NCBI RefSeq assembly: GCF_002911695.1
Contig: NZ_PQBS01000040.1
Coordinates: forward strand, 181,928-245,927
Reading direction: 5' to 3'
DNA: 64,000 bases
Source of the DNA: Gracilimonas amylolytica
GTDB taxonomy: Bacteria; Bacteroidota; Rhodothermia; Balneolales; Balneolaceae
Of the stretch, positions 16,541 to 26,109 are shown in pieces; position 1 is the first letter of the stretch, and each line of letters starts with the position of its first letter. Made by a program: the position numbers and the translations under genes. The notes beneath the pieces were generated by a model. That model searched no databases. It was given only the letters and a program-made list of their open reading frames with translations, and was not told where the DNA came from.

Positions 16541-18694
16541 TCACAACAAACTACTGGCAGCTCCTCTTAGCTGATCGTTTCTCTTGAATGTCAGATCTAC
16601 TGACAAACCGCTGTCTCCCGAATCTATATTCAGAGTACCCTGCAACTGATCAGACAGGGTTTTGACAAGGGTCATACCCAGCGAAGAAGGCGATTCCAGG
16701 TCTATATCTCTGTCAACACCCTTACCATCATCCTTCACCTGAAGTGAGATCAGGTTATCTTTATTTTTGAGACTGAGCTGAATCTCTCCTTTTTCTGCTT
16801 CTTTGAAGGCATGCTTATAGGCATTTGTGACCACTTCATTCAAGAGGAGGGTATAAGGAACCGCCTGATTGATGTTGACCTCTACTTCATCCAGCTCCAA
16901 TTCTATCTTGATCTCTTTACCGTTGGCGATGGAATCTGAAATATGTTTGATCAGGTTTTCTGTTTGTTCATCTAACCTGACGCTGGTGAAATTGTCACTT
17001 TGGTACAACTGATCGTGAATGAGAGCAATGGATTTAATACGACTTTGATTGTCTTCCAGATATTTATACACCACTTTATCATCGGTTTGGTAAGCTTGCA
17101 ACTGCATCAATCCCGAAACCAATGCCAGATTGTTTTTTACCCGGTGATGAACCTCCATCAATAAAATTTCTTTTTCTTTTAGCGACTCTTTTATCCGTTC
17201 ATCAGCCAGTTTCTTTTCAGTAATATCCTGAAAACTGCCATGCAAACGCACACATTTCCCATTGTGAAAAATGGCTTCCCCTATGGTTCGGATCCATTTG
17301 ATATTCCCTTTACGACTTCTAACTTTCAATTCGAGATCATACGACTTCCCTGACTCAATGGCTTTGTTCACCGCTTTAGTGATCTTCTTTTTGCTTTCCC
17401 CTACATAGAAATCCAGTCCGTCCTGCAGGTTAGGATTGTAATCCTTATCCACTTCCAGAATCTCTTTTACTACATCCGTCCAGTTAACCCTTCCTTTTTC
17501 TACGTCAAGCTCCCAGGCTCCGATCTTCACCATACGCTGTGCCTGTTCCAGCAAACTTTCCATCCGAACTTGCTCAGAAATATCCACTCCGGTACCCAAA
17601 ATATAATTTTTCCCATCCTGATTGAAGAATGAACCGGTCAGGTAAAAATGTGGATGACTCCCATCCTTCGTTTTTAACTGAGCCGTTATACTCGCTGAAC
17701 CTTCCACAAACGCTTCCTTTATAATATTTTCGATCCGTTCGTGGTCCTCCCTGAAGTAGAAATCCAGGGGATTCATGTTTTGAATTTCTTCCCAGGAATA
17801 TCCAAGCCTGTCAATAAAGTATTGGTTGACCCTAATGTAATTCATGTCCTCATCCAACACATAGAATAAACCCGGAAGTGAATTCAAAGCCTTGTCGATA
17901 AAAGATTGTTCGTTCAGCAGATCCTTTTCTGTTTGCTTCCTGTCCTTGATATCCACTCCGGTTCCTACCAAAATAGTCTCATTATTAATGGTGGTGGTGA
18001 TACCTGACAACAAATAAGGGATCTTGTCTCCATCTTTTGTTTTCAGGCGCAGCTCAACCTCATTCGCAGAATATTTCAAGGTGGTCAAAAAACTTTGTAC
18101 CGAGGCATCCACATCCTCTTCTGCCACAAATTTCGTAAAGTGGTTGTCATCTCCCGGTTTATAATCGATCAGCTCGCGAAAACGGTTGTTCACACTGATG
18201 ATCTGCCCTTCTTTATCGATCACATAAAAAATGCCCGGCAAACTATTTATGATGTGATTATTGAGCACCTCTTCCAGGTCCCGATTCAGGTCTGAGATCT
18301 TCAGGTTTTTTTCGTATTCAAAGGTCTTACCAAAAACTGATGTGATTGATCCTGCCAGCTTCTCTTCAAGCTCTCCCTGTTTGATAAGATCAGTTGCACC
18401 GGCTTTTACCAGTTTAATCGCCTCCTCTAAAGAAAAATCTGATTTGATGAGAATCAGGGGGATATCAGGATCCAGCGATTTAATTTTATCAACCGTTTCG
18501 ATGTCTGAAAGATCCAGATCCTCCAGGTCCAACATGACAAGATCATCAGAGTGATCAATTGCCTGATTGGTGAATGTTTCTACAGCCTCAACTCTTTTTA
18601 CTGAATTTACTTTAAACTCTAACTTCTCAACTATACTGGAAACAGCCTTAAATGTCTCATCACTTTTCGTGACAACTACTTGGTTCCGACTCAT
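16541..18694 (-). CDS. PAS sensor histidine kinase (receiver - PAS x3 - HisKA_2 - HATPase)
   Basis: The 717 residues read as a receiver-like domain (1-125; LVMLDLEDLDL carries a phospho-acceptor Asp), three PAS domains (about 135-255, 265-375, 385-505; two start with SLPG(I/L)FYV(I/L)D), then a HisKA_2 dimerisation domain with EVHHRVKNNLALVSG, and a HATPase with NEVVTNAYKHAF, VKDDGKGVD and SLGMTLVK. There are no membrane segments, so it is a soluble sensor. HisKA_2 kinases often work in light or general-stress signalling. No response regulator gene lies beside it. The signal sensed is unknown. Confidence 0.9.
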   Translation of the reverse strand: MSRNQVVVTKSDETFKAVSSIVEKLEFKVNSVKRVEAVETFTNQAIDHSDDLVMLDLEDLDLSDIETVDKIKSLDPDIPLILIKSDFSLEEAIKLVKAGATDLIKQGELEEKLAGSITSVFGKTFEYEKNLKISDLNRDLEEVLNNHIINSLPGIFYVIDKEGQIISVNNRFRELIDYKPGDDNHFTKFVAEEDVDASVQSFLTTLKYSANEVELRLKTKDGDKIPYLLSGITTTINNETILVGTGVDIKDRKQTEKDLLNEQSFIDKALNSLPGLFYVLDEDMNYIRVNQYFIDRLGYSWEEIQNMNPLDFYFREDHERIENIIKEAFVEGSASITAQLKTKDGSHPHFYLTGSFFNQDGKNYILGTGVDISEQVRMESLLEQAQRMVKIGAWELDVEKGRVNWTDVVKEILEVDKDYNPNLQDGLDFYVGESKKKITKAVNKAIESGKSYDLELKVRSRKGNIKWIRTIGEAIFHNGKCVRLHGSFQDITEKKLADERIKESLKEKEILLMEVHHRVKNNLALVSGLMQLQAYQTDDKVVYKYLEDNQSRIKSIALIHDQLYQSDNFTSVRLDEQTENLIKHISDSIANGKEIKIELELDEVEVNINQAVPYTLLLNEVVTNAYKHAFKEAEKGEIQLSLKNKDNLISLQVKDDGKGVDRDIDLESPSSLGMTLVKTLSDQLQGTLNIDSGDSGLSVDLTFKRNDQLRGAASSLL

Positions 18695-19008
18695 GGATAT
18701 TTTTTCTCAATAGGGATTAACTCTTAAAACTAAGCATAACTTTAAATGTTTCGTATTAGAATGTTTCTATTAATTTTTGTAAGTAATTAGAATGCAATAC
18801 ATTAGAATTTTTTATCAAGTATTTAACTGGTTCTTTTCTAAACGATTATTACCAAATGTGATAGGAATTGAATGATAAATTCTATTGCCTGATTATAAAT
18901 GAGTTTATTAAATAGTAGCCCGAAATGTGATACCTAAATGGGTTCCGATTGTTAGGCATGAATAGATCCATTTACATTTTATCACACCTATACCCGAAAC
19001 GAAACCTT
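18695..19008. other. AT-rich divergent intergenic region
   Basis: Non-coding space between the divergent histidine kinase and gamma-glutamyltransferase genes. It is AT-rich and holds no frame or strong hairpin; promoters for both genes are expected here, and the ggt one is listed separately. Confidence 0.5.
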
Positions 19009-19037
19009 TTGTAAAAGGCCTTTAGTGGTTGTATAAT
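19009..19037 (+). promoter_or_regulatory. Sigma70-like promoter for ggt
   Basis: TTGTAA at 19009-19014 and TATAAT at 19032-19037 are separated by exactly 17 bp and lie 30 bp before the ggt ATG. Prediction from consensus only. Confidence 0.6.
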
Positions 19038-19067
19038 CTGTTCGAGTTTTAACTTTATTACTTCAAC

Positions 19068-20804
19068 ATGGAACGCATATACCAACTTCTTGCTCTGTTC
19101 ACATCTATTTTATTGGTACTCCTCACTGAAACCACTTTTGCTCAGATCGACCGTGAGGCCGGGGAACCGTTTTTGACCCGTTCTGAAGTGATCGCTCAGC
19201 GTGGCATGGTGGCCACCAGTCAGCCCCTCGCTACTCAGGTTGGGCTGAATATCCTGCGAAACGGAGGCAATGCCATTGATGCCGCTATTGGTGCCAATGC
19301 TGCCATGGGGCTCATGGAGCCTACCGGAAACGGGATCGGCGGCGACCTGTTTGCTATTATCTGGCACGAAAAAAGCGGGCAACTATATGCTTTGAATGCC
19401 AGTGGGCGTTCGCCGCGGGGTTTATCCTATGACCGCCTGATGGAAATACTGGAAGAGAAAGGCGAGGATGACATTCCTTCCTACGACCTGCTGTCCGTTT
19501 CCGTACCGGGAGCCGTGGATGGCTGGTTTGAGATGCATGAGCGTTTTGGTACTACGGATATGAGTGAGATCCTTGCCGAACCGATCCATTATGCAGAAAA
19601 TGGATTTCCGGTTAGTCAGGCCATTTCAGAAGCGTGGATACGAAGTGCCCGGTTCCTGAAAAATCAACCCGGAGCTTTTGAAGAAACTTTTACTATTGAT
19701 GGGCGTGGACCTGAGAAAGGAGAGGTATTTCGTAATCCCGACCTGGGGAACACCTTCCGTCTGTTAGCAGAACAAGGTCGCGATGCCTTTTACCGTGGTG
19801 AGATCGCCAGAAAGATCGATACCTGGATGAAGGAGAATAACGGCTACCTGCGATATGAGGATTTTGACCAACATCGCTCAGAATGGGTGGAGCCTCAAAC
19901 CGTAAATTATCGTGGTTATGATGTGTACCAGGTAGGTGGTAACGTTCAGGGAACCGCTGTCTTGCAAATGCTGAATATCCTGGAAGGCTTTGACCTTTCT
20001 GAAACCGGGTTTGGCACAGCTGAAACCCTTCACCTGCTTATTGAAGCCAAAAAACTGGCATTCGAAGACCGAGCCAAGCATTACACGGATTCCGACTATT
20101 ATGACATTCCTTACGAAACCCTTCTTTCCAAGGAATATGCAGCTGAACGTCGTAAGTTGATCGGTGACCGCGCCCGCCGTGACCTCACCACCGGTGTGGA
20201 TGTGCTGGAAGACGGGGATACCATCTACCTCACAACCGCCGATGAAGAAGGCAATATGGTTTCCCTTATTCAAAGTAATTTCCGTGGTATGGGCACCGGT
20301 TTTGTGGTGCCGGGAACCGGATTCAGTTTTCAGAATCGTGGTGAGTTATTTTCACTGGACCCAAATCACCCCAATGTTTATGCCCCCGGCAAGCGTCCCT
20401 TCCACACCATTATTCCAGGCTTTGTGATGAAGGACGGGAAGCCATTGATGAGCTTTGGAAACATGGGAGGCGGATATCAGCCAATTGGTCACGTAAGTAT
20501 CTTAACTAACATCATCGACTTTGGCATGAATATTCAGGAAGCCGGTGATGCATTCCGCTGGGAACATTCCGGCTCCACCCAGCCTACTGATGATCTGGAT
20601 GCTAAGCTAACGGATACCGGTCAGGTCAGCATCGAATCCGGGGTGCCATTTTCTGTAGTCAAAGCTCTCAGAGCTATGGGCCACGAAGTTCAGATCGGAG
20701 ATAGTTTCTTCGGCCGATATCAGGGTATCATGCGTGACCATGAAAGAGGGGTGTATTTCGGCGCATCAGAATCCAGGGTTGACGGGCAGGCTGCCGGATA
20801 CTGA
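19068..20804 (+). CDS. ggt: Gamma-glutamyltransferase, exported
   Basis: A signal peptide (ending TETTFAQ) is followed by the Ntn-hydrolase GGT architecture: GLNILRNGGNAIDAAIGANA, GNGIGGDLFAII, the processing and catalytic Thr region DGDTIYLTTADEEGNMVSL, and NMGGGYQPIGH near the gamma-glutamyl pocket. The enzyme should self-cleave before the Thr into large and small subunits and hydrolyse or transfer gamma-glutamyl groups of glutathione and peptides in the periplasm. Length (578) is normal. It is monocistronic with its own promoter and is followed by a repeat-bearing spacer. Confidence 0.92.
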   Translation: MERIYQLLALFTSILLVLLTETTFAQIDREAGEPFLTRSEVIAQRGMVATSQPLATQVGLNILRNGGNAIDAAIGANAAMGLMEPTGNGIGGDLFAIIWHEKSGQLYALNASGRSPRGLSYDRLMEILEEKGEDDIPSYDLLSVSVPGAVDGWFEMHERFGTTDMSEILAEPIHYAENGFPVSQAISEAWIRSARFLKNQPGAFEETFTIDGRGPEKGEVFRNPDLGNTFRLLAEQGRDAFYRGEIARKIDTWMKENNGYLRYEDFDQHRSEWVEPQTVNYRGYDVYQVGGNVQGTAVLQMLNILEGFDLSETGFGTAETLHLLIEAKKLAFEDRAKHYTDSDYYDIPYETLLSKEYAAERRKLIGDRARRDLTTGVDVLEDGDTIYLTTADEEGNMVSLIQSNFRGMGTGFVVPGTGFSFQNRGELFSLDPNHPNVYAPGKRPFHTIIPGFVMKDGKPLMSFGNMGGGYQPIGHVSILTNIIDFGMNIQEAGDAFRWEHSGSTQPTDDLDAKLTDTGQVSIESGVPFSVVKALRAMGHEVQIGDSFFGRYQGIMRDHERGVYFGASESRVDGQAAGY

Positions 20805-20985
20805 GTTACCTTGGTTTGTCAGGCATTTGATATGGGATCCTCTGTGCAGGAAAACACGGAGGATCTACTTGATGGGTTAAACCCTTGTTCATCTCCATCA
20901 CCCGGTTCTCGACGATTCCATTGTTATAGTCCTTTTTTGACTGAATCGAATAATGGAGCATTAAGCCTGATCTACTTATGGCTCG

Positions 20986-21069
20986 TCATGAAGCTCAGGC
21001 TTCGTGATGCAGTCCGGGAAGCTGGAGCTTCCGGGACCACGTTGCTAAGCCGGAGCTAAGCAACGAGTA
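20986..21069. repeat. GGA-loop repeat, full copy
   Basis: Three hairpins in a row: a CATGAAGC/GGCTTCGTG-type stem (20986-21007), GGAAGCT-gg-AGCTTCC (21017-21032) and CGTTGCTaAGC...GCTaAGCAACG (21040-21065). The last 56 bp recur as direct repeats at 23270 and 25413. The preceding 20805-20985 shows nothing else. Confidence 0.75.
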
Positions 21070-21078
21070 CAAATATCA

Positions 21079-21119
21079 AAAAAAAGCCCCGACCATCTTG
21101 AAGATGATCGGGGCTTTTT
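21079..21119. terminator. Bidirectional rho-independent terminator
   Basis: AAAAAGCCCCGA...TCGGGGCTTTTT with a stem interrupted by one mismatch lies between ggt and the convergent M14 gene, touching the latter's stop codon. Confidence 0.88.
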
Positions 21120-23070
21120 AATTTACCTGATCAGGATTCGGGTTAGTCTCCTTCAGGTGATCACCCACTTCGATCTCCTTCTCAATATATCCGCCTCGTG
21201 TAGAAAGGATCTTCACCTTGCCCTCGGCTCCTTCAATGCCATTCAGCTGTACCTCAAAATATACCTTCTTAGATTCTCCGGCACCGGTATATCCTGCACG
21301 GATCGTTTTATCGTATAGCTCAGGAGTAATGATCTTCAGCTTGGCATCTTCATGTCCCTTGGTAAGTTCCGAATCAAAGTCCAGCTGAACCCGGTCTTCC
21401 CTGACAATTTTTACCAACTGCGCCTGCTTCAAGGCCACCGGTAAGTTCCCGGTGTTCGTCCAGCTGACGGAGATCTTATAGGTATCATCTCCGGTTTGCT
21501 CCACATCGATCTCATCCAATGTAATTTGCGGAAGCTCTTTCGCCATCATCAAATTGAATAAGGCTTGTTTTTCAGCCCAGCGCTCAAGCTGCCATGGCGG
21601 ACCGTTTTGACTGAAGAACTTGGGATGAGTACCGCCTATTTCCACTTCCCCAAGCTCGGGATGGTCAAAGGTGTTCCAGGGTTTAAAACCACGACCTTCG
21701 TTTTCCCGAAGGTCCCATTGCAGGGCATCGTAGTCATCATAAACCCCATCGTTATTATAATCTTCCATCGCTCCATTATTCCACAGTTCATCGCCGTACC
21801 AGATGGAACCAAAATAGAAATACCCAAAATCAGGTCCGTGCCCAAACAGGGGACTTGGCCGTGAAGGGTCTCCGGTCACACGATTGGTAGGATAGCGAGT
21901 CATATAGGTTTCATAGACATCACCCGCCCATGGATATTCGGTGATCTCAAGTCCCAGACGATCATACTTTTCATAGAGCTCGAGATCCTCAGGATACATG
22001 CGCTCTTCACTTTTAGAAGTGGAAGGCGGCCGCAGGTGCATGGGTACGCGTGTATCCATAGAATTCACAACCGAAATATTCGGATGAGTAAGCATCCACA
22101 TGACCACCGATCGTGATTCAGGTTCACTTAACGGGTAATCTCCGGCTCCATATTGTGTGTAACCCCGTCCGGTAAGTTCACGCCCGACATCAGGCCGCCA
22201 GTTTTCAGCGTAATTACGATGGAGATCGAGGCCACCGATCCCATCTTCATTATAATCCCCATCACCGTCGTTATCGATGCCTTCAGAATACACAAACCAA
22301 TCGCCTTTTCCGGGCAGCACCCGTTTCATCAACCGGCCTTCCGGGTCTCTGGGATCGATGATGTAATTGGCTTCGTCCATTTCATCGGGACCGGCTTTTT
22401 TACGCATTGAGTATATGATACCGTCACCATCCAGATCTTCGGGAGCATCTTCATCCAGAAGGCCATCGCGGTCATTGTCGTGCGGGCGCACAGAACTTCG
22501 GTTTGCCTGAGCCGTATGCAGGTAAAGATTCGACCCATCCGGGTTATTCTGTGGGCGAAGATAGATGGCTTTGGTGTCGATCAATTCCGTGATCTCAGGA
22601 TCTTTCCCATAATTCTCAAGCAGGTGCTTGGTCAGCCATAAAATAGACTCACTGCTGGTGATCTCACCACTATGCCGGCCACCTTCGAAATAGGCCGCAG
22701 GCTTGTCGGTATGCTTTCCCGTTTCCTTGTTGGTGATGGTCATTTGCAGAATAGGCCTTCCCTCAAAACTTTTAGCCACCTCATACAGATCCACTATATC
22801 AGGATACTGTTCAGCCCATCGCTCATACCATTCATACATCACATTTACGGTATGATAGGTATCAAAAGTCAGTTCCTCACCGACCGTGTATTCAACTTCC
22901 GGAAAACGGTGCTGTTCAAAAAAGCTGATCCCGTGACGTTCACCCCCAACCGTGTACATGGTCGTATCCGATTCCGGCCATTCCGGAGCATTCAACGGGG
23001 TATAATTTTGTGCAAAAGCCTGACCTGCCATTATTATGGACAGAATCAATAGAAGCCCAATTCGTTTCAT
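21118..23070 (-). CDS. Secreted M14 family peptidase with Asp-rich calcium-type loops
   Basis: A signal peptide (MKRIGLLLILSIIMAGQAFA) leads a carboxypeptidase domain with GGRHSGEITSSESILW (HxxE zinc motif) and DLHRNYAENW. The position where relatives carry the third zinc His reads VVNSMDTRVP, so Asp may replace His. Between the motifs are EF-hand-like stretches DNDRDGLLDED, DLDGDGI and DNDGDGDYNEDG, which probably bind calcium. The C-terminal 120 residues form a beta-rich domain. The start is set at 23070 to begin with the signal peptide; the longer reading begins at 23091. It probably degrades peptides outside the cell, but activity is uncertain. Confidence 0.85.
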   Translation of the reverse strand: MKRIGLLLILSIIMAGQAFAQNYTPLNAPEWPESDTTMYTVGGERHGISFFEQHRFPEVEYTVGEELTFDTYHTVNVMYEWYERWAEQYPDIVDLYEVAKSFEGRPILQMTITNKETGKHTDKPAAYFEGGRHSGEITSSESILWLTKHLLENYGKDPEITELIDTKAIYLRPQNNPDGSNLYLHTAQANRSSVRPHDNDRDGLLDEDAPEDLDGDGIIYSMRKKAGPDEMDEANYIIDPRDPEGRLMKRVLPGKGDWFVYSEGIDNDGDGDYNEDGIGGLDLHRNYAENWRPDVGRELTGRGYTQYGAGDYPLSEPESRSVVMWMLTHPNISVVNSMDTRVPMHLRPPSTSKSEERMYPEDLELYEKYDRLGLEITEYPWAGDVYETYMTRYPTNRVTGDPSRPSPLFGHGPDFGYFYFGSIWYGDELWNNGAMEDYNNDGVYDDYDALQWDLRENEGRGFKPWNTFDHPELGEVEIGGTHPKFFSQNGPPWQLERWAEKQALFNLMMAKELPQITLDEIDVEQTGDDTYKISVSWTNTGNLPVALKQAQLVKIVREDRVQLDFDSELTKGHEDAKLKIITPELYDKTIRAGYTGAGESKKVYFEVQLNGIEGAEGKVKILSTRGGYIEKEIEVGDHLKETNPNPDQVN

Positions 23071-23269
23071 ATCTAAAGAGTTAATTAACATTTAGTTTCG
23101 GTAATGGGCTGCAATGTAATGTATTAGAAGCAAAAATTTTGTGTTTGGGTGTGGGTTTAAAAAAGAAACGCTAGTAGTTCGTCTTAGGCTGGTGAAGAGC
23201 TGTGGGAGTTGGTGGGTTGTTACCAAAACGGGAGTCAGGTTTCAAAGGATTTAACTTTTTATACCTCAT

Positions 23270-23322
23270 GGGAAGCTTGAGATTCCGGGACGGCGTTGCT
23301 AAGCCGAAGCTTTGTAACGAGG
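23270..23322. repeat. GGA-loop repeat, diverged copy
   Basis: GGGAAGCTTGAGATTCCGGG followed by the CGTTGCTAAGC...GTAACGAG part, matching 21014-21069 and 25413-25468 with several substitutions. It abuts the histidine-kinase relic. Confidence 0.7.
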
Positions 23323-23371
23323 CAAAGGTTTCAAGTAGTTTGCGTTTTGTGCTTAGCACGCAAGAATCCCC

Positions 23372-23518
23372 CATTACACCGCTGCTTTCACCTGCTGTCC
23401 CTTGAGCACTGTGATTGACATTATAGGTAAAAAGGCTATCTACTGTAGATTGGCTGATACCTATACCTGTATCTTCAATATCTGTTATGTCAATTATTAA
23501 GATACCGAGCATTTTCAA
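23372..23518 (-). pseudogene. Relic of a sensor histidine kinase ATPase domain
   Basis: The minus strand encodes IEDTGIGISQSTVDSLF followed by SAQGTAGESSG. This matches the G1 box and the LF...S..GT.GE.GsGLGL region of HATPase_c domains of histidine kinases, but the G2 box is broken and the frame runs into the adjacent GGA-loop repeat. About 45 recognisable residues remain, with no H-box, so it is a decayed fragment and not a working gene. Confidence 0.6.
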
Positions 23519-23529
23519 CAGATAGGATA

Positions 23530-25167
23530 TCAGGTGTACAAAAAGCGTTTGATATTTTTCTTCGGAGTTTTTTCGAACTCCTGATCTACAAGCTCAATCC
23601 CTGAGAGCTGCTCGTAGGATGCAACAGATTCATTATATGAACGACGCGTTTTCTCCAGGACATCATCAAGGTCTTCCTCTTTTGTGCCGGATGCCGTCAT
23701 CATTTCAGCATCCGGATAAACCTTAGCCACCAACCGGTTATTTCGCTGTATAATCACACACTCCTGAATAAACGGAAAATTCATGAGTCGCGACTCCAGC
23801 TCCTCAGGATATACATTTTGACCGCTCGGCCCCAGAAGCATATTTTTTTCGCGGCCTTTTATGAAAATAAAATTCTCGTCGTCAATAATCCCCAGATCCC
23901 CTGTCTTGAACCAGCCATCTTTTGTAAAAGCCTGGTCATTAGCTTTCTTATTGTTGTAGTAACCTAGCATTAAATTCCGGCCTTTTACCTGAATTTCACC
24001 GGCTTCCTCATATGGTTTTTCACTGTTTATCCGTACTTCCATCCGGTCGACCAGCTTACCTGATGATCCATTTTTTGTCACATCATGAGGTGCATAGCTG
24101 ATAAGTGGCCCGCATTCGGTCATTCCATAACCGATCGTAAAGGGAAATTTAATTTTTCTAAAAAACGATTCCACTTCAGGGCTTAAGGCTGCTCCGCCAA
24201 CTACCGCTTCATGAAAGTTTCCACCAAAACTCTCGATCAGACTTTTTCGCGTTTTTTTATAGATCAGGTTTCTAATTCCCGGTAAGGTTAACAGCACTTT
24301 GGTCGCCGGTTTTTCCAGCAAGGGCACGATGCGCTTTTTATAGATCTTCTCTATGATCAATGGAACCAGCAAAATAAGATGGGGTTTAACTTCTCCAAGC
24401 GCTTTCAACAATATCTGCGGTGTCGGTACTTTAGTTAGAAATGTAATGTGGCAACCCAGCGAAACCGGAAACAAATTCTCAAAGGCCAATCCAAATATGT
24501 GCGCCATGGGCAAAATGGAGACAATCCGGTCACCGGCTTTAAGTGGCATATTCTCCCGCGCATAAATAATATTCGATTTAATACTCCGCACCGGAAGCAT
24601 CACGCCTTTGGAAAACCCCATGGATCCTGAAGTATATGAGAGGACCAAAAGATCTTCATCGCCCCGTCTTGATAACTCAAAATTCTGCTTTTCTACGCTC
24701 AGTGAATCATCCATTGCCGTTTGGGGCAATGAGTCTGATTGTTCATTTAGAATTTTGAAATCATCCGTGGAAATGGTGAGCCTTAATTCTTTGAGTTCAG
24801 CTTTGTTTAGATTTACAAAGAGAGAATCTGCTACGAATAGCACTTTTGCACCGGAATGCTTTAAAATATGATGAGCATTTTCGGGTGTAAAATCAGGAAG
24901 AATGGGAACGATTACACCTCCAAATGCCATAATTGAGAAGAATGTTGTAGCCCAGTTTGATGAATTTCGGGCATATATCGCAACTTTATCTCCGGGCTTC
25001 AATCCCACTTCACTCAAAGTGATCTTTAATGCTTCGATCTGATTGGCTACTTCACCATAAGTAGATGTTTTACCGTCGTAATCCGTAAAAAGAGGCCGGT
25101 CCCAGTTTTGCTGAAATGCGGTGGTATACATTTGGTCTAACCGTGATTGAGGAGCTGATTTTACCAT
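23530..25167 (-). CDS. AMP-dependent acyl-CoA synthetase / ligase
   Basis: This 545-residue adenylate-forming enzyme carries the P-loop-like motif LSYTSGSMGFSKGVML, GYGMTECGPLISY, and the hinge region DGWFKTGDLGIIDDENFIFIKG ending in GREKNMLLGPSGQNVYPEELE. It fits long-chain fatty-acid CoA ligases (FadD15-like): ATP-dependent activation of a carboxylate as acyl-AMP and then acyl-CoA. The substrate is not determined. The gene stands alone; the downstream spacer (23092-23529) holds the HK relic and a repeat. Confidence 0.88.
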   Translation of the reverse strand: MVKSAPQSRLDQMYTTAFQQNWDRPLFTDYDGKTSTYGEVANQIEALKITLSEVGLKPGDKVAIYARNSSNWATTFFSIMAFGGVIVPILPDFTPENAHHILKHSGAKVLFVADSLFVNLNKAELKELRLTISTDDFKILNEQSDSLPQTAMDDSLSVEKQNFELSRRGDEDLLVLSYTSGSMGFSKGVMLPVRSIKSNIIYARENMPLKAGDRIVSILPMAHIFGLAFENLFPVSLGCHITFLTKVPTPQILLKALGEVKPHLILLVPLIIEKIYKKRIVPLLEKPATKVLLTLPGIRNLIYKKTRKSLIESFGGNFHEAVVGGAALSPEVESFFRKIKFPFTIGYGMTECGPLISYAPHDVTKNGSSGKLVDRMEVRINSEKPYEEAGEIQVKGRNLMLGYYNNKKANDQAFTKDGWFKTGDLGIIDDENFIFIKGREKNMLLGPSGQNVYPEELESRLMNFPFIQECVIIQRNNRLVAKVYPDAEMMTASGTKEEDLDDVLEKTRRSYNESVASYEQLSGIELVDQEFEKTPKKNIKRFLYT

Positions 25168-25412
25168 AGGTGAGCGATAAGTTTTGCGGTCTTAAGATCT
25201 CTATTATTCAATAAATATTGTCCCGATTTTAAAATACATACTTTGACGCAATATACCAGGGTGGGAAACGGTAGTAGCAGCAACTAATATGTTTTCTGTC
25301 GCTGTTTGAGTTGCACCCAGAATACAATTCACAGGGGAAGAAACCAATAAAATTAGAATAAGAATAATGCAGGTTTTGCAGCATTATGCCCTTTCTATGG
25401 GTTTGTTACTGC

Positions 25413-25468
25413 ATTGGAAGCTGGAGCTTCCGGGACGGCGTTGCTAAGCCGGGGCTTTGCAATGAGAG
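25413..25468. repeat. GGA-loop repeat, full copy
   Basis: GGAAGCT-gg-AGCTTCC followed by GGCGTTGCTAAGC...GCTTTGCAATGAG, a direct repeat of 21014-21069 and 23270-23322. Confidence 0.75.
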
Positions 25469-25848
25469 TAAATTCCAATGTCTGCATTGTTAAAAGAATG
25501 CCATTCAGTAAAGCAGGCTCCAGGTGGGCTAAAGCTTTATGTACGATCTCGTTCACAAAATTTATCTGTTCACGTTACGTGAACACGCATAATATGTGTA
25601 CAAAAAGATGAATAGCATTCAGTAATGTTTGAAACCTTGCCGGCCACGATATCATAAAACGGATTACTTCGTTCTCTATAAGCTGATAGTTAGGAATGGA
25701 ATCTCCCTCAATACCAATAGCATCATGACTTTCATCCTTTTCACGAAACTCCAGTTTTGCAACTAGGCAAACTCCGCTAAAAATATTTTTCTTATTCCAA
25801 CCATACGCAGTGAGTTCCCAGCGAGTCCCACAAAAAAAGTAGTAAAAT
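25469..25848. other. Spacer with small hairpin and a possible frame relic
   Basis: It contains GTTCACG-tta-CGTGAAC (25568-25584). On the minus strand about 90 codons from about 25846 to 25572 are open and protein-like but have no start codon. No known family was recognised. Confidence 0.35.
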
Positions 25849-25893
25849 TAAAAAAGCCTTGAGCCGCTATAAGTTAATGCGAGTCAAGGCTTT
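25849..25893 (-). terminator. Terminator of tRNA-Phe
   Basis: AAAGCCTTGA and TCAAGGCTTT form a 10-bp stem with a 21-nt loop, followed on the minus strand by a run of T, 10 bp after the tRNA 3' end. Confidence 0.7.
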
Positions 25894-25902
25894 ACTTGAG
25901 TG

Positions 25903-25975
<73 letters not shown>

Positions 25976-26060
25976 TTTCATCAAGGACGGCAAAGATAAA
26001 GGGTTTATTATCTACATACAATATTAAATTATGGAAAAAGGATATTTAGGCTTTAGGTGC

Positions 26061-26101
26061 GAGGTGTTAGGTGTTAGTTTTTTTCTAACACCTAACACCT
26101 C
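26061..26101. repeat. Perfect 17-bp inverted repeat at the recJ 3' end
   Basis: GAGGTGTTAGGTGTTAG and its exact complement are separated by TTTTTTT. The hairpin ends 9 bp past the recJ stop. It has no U-tract on the minus strand, so it may terminate or protect the mRNA end; its arms are an internal repeat of GTGTTAG. Confidence 0.7.
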
Positions 26102-26109
26102 TTTTACTT

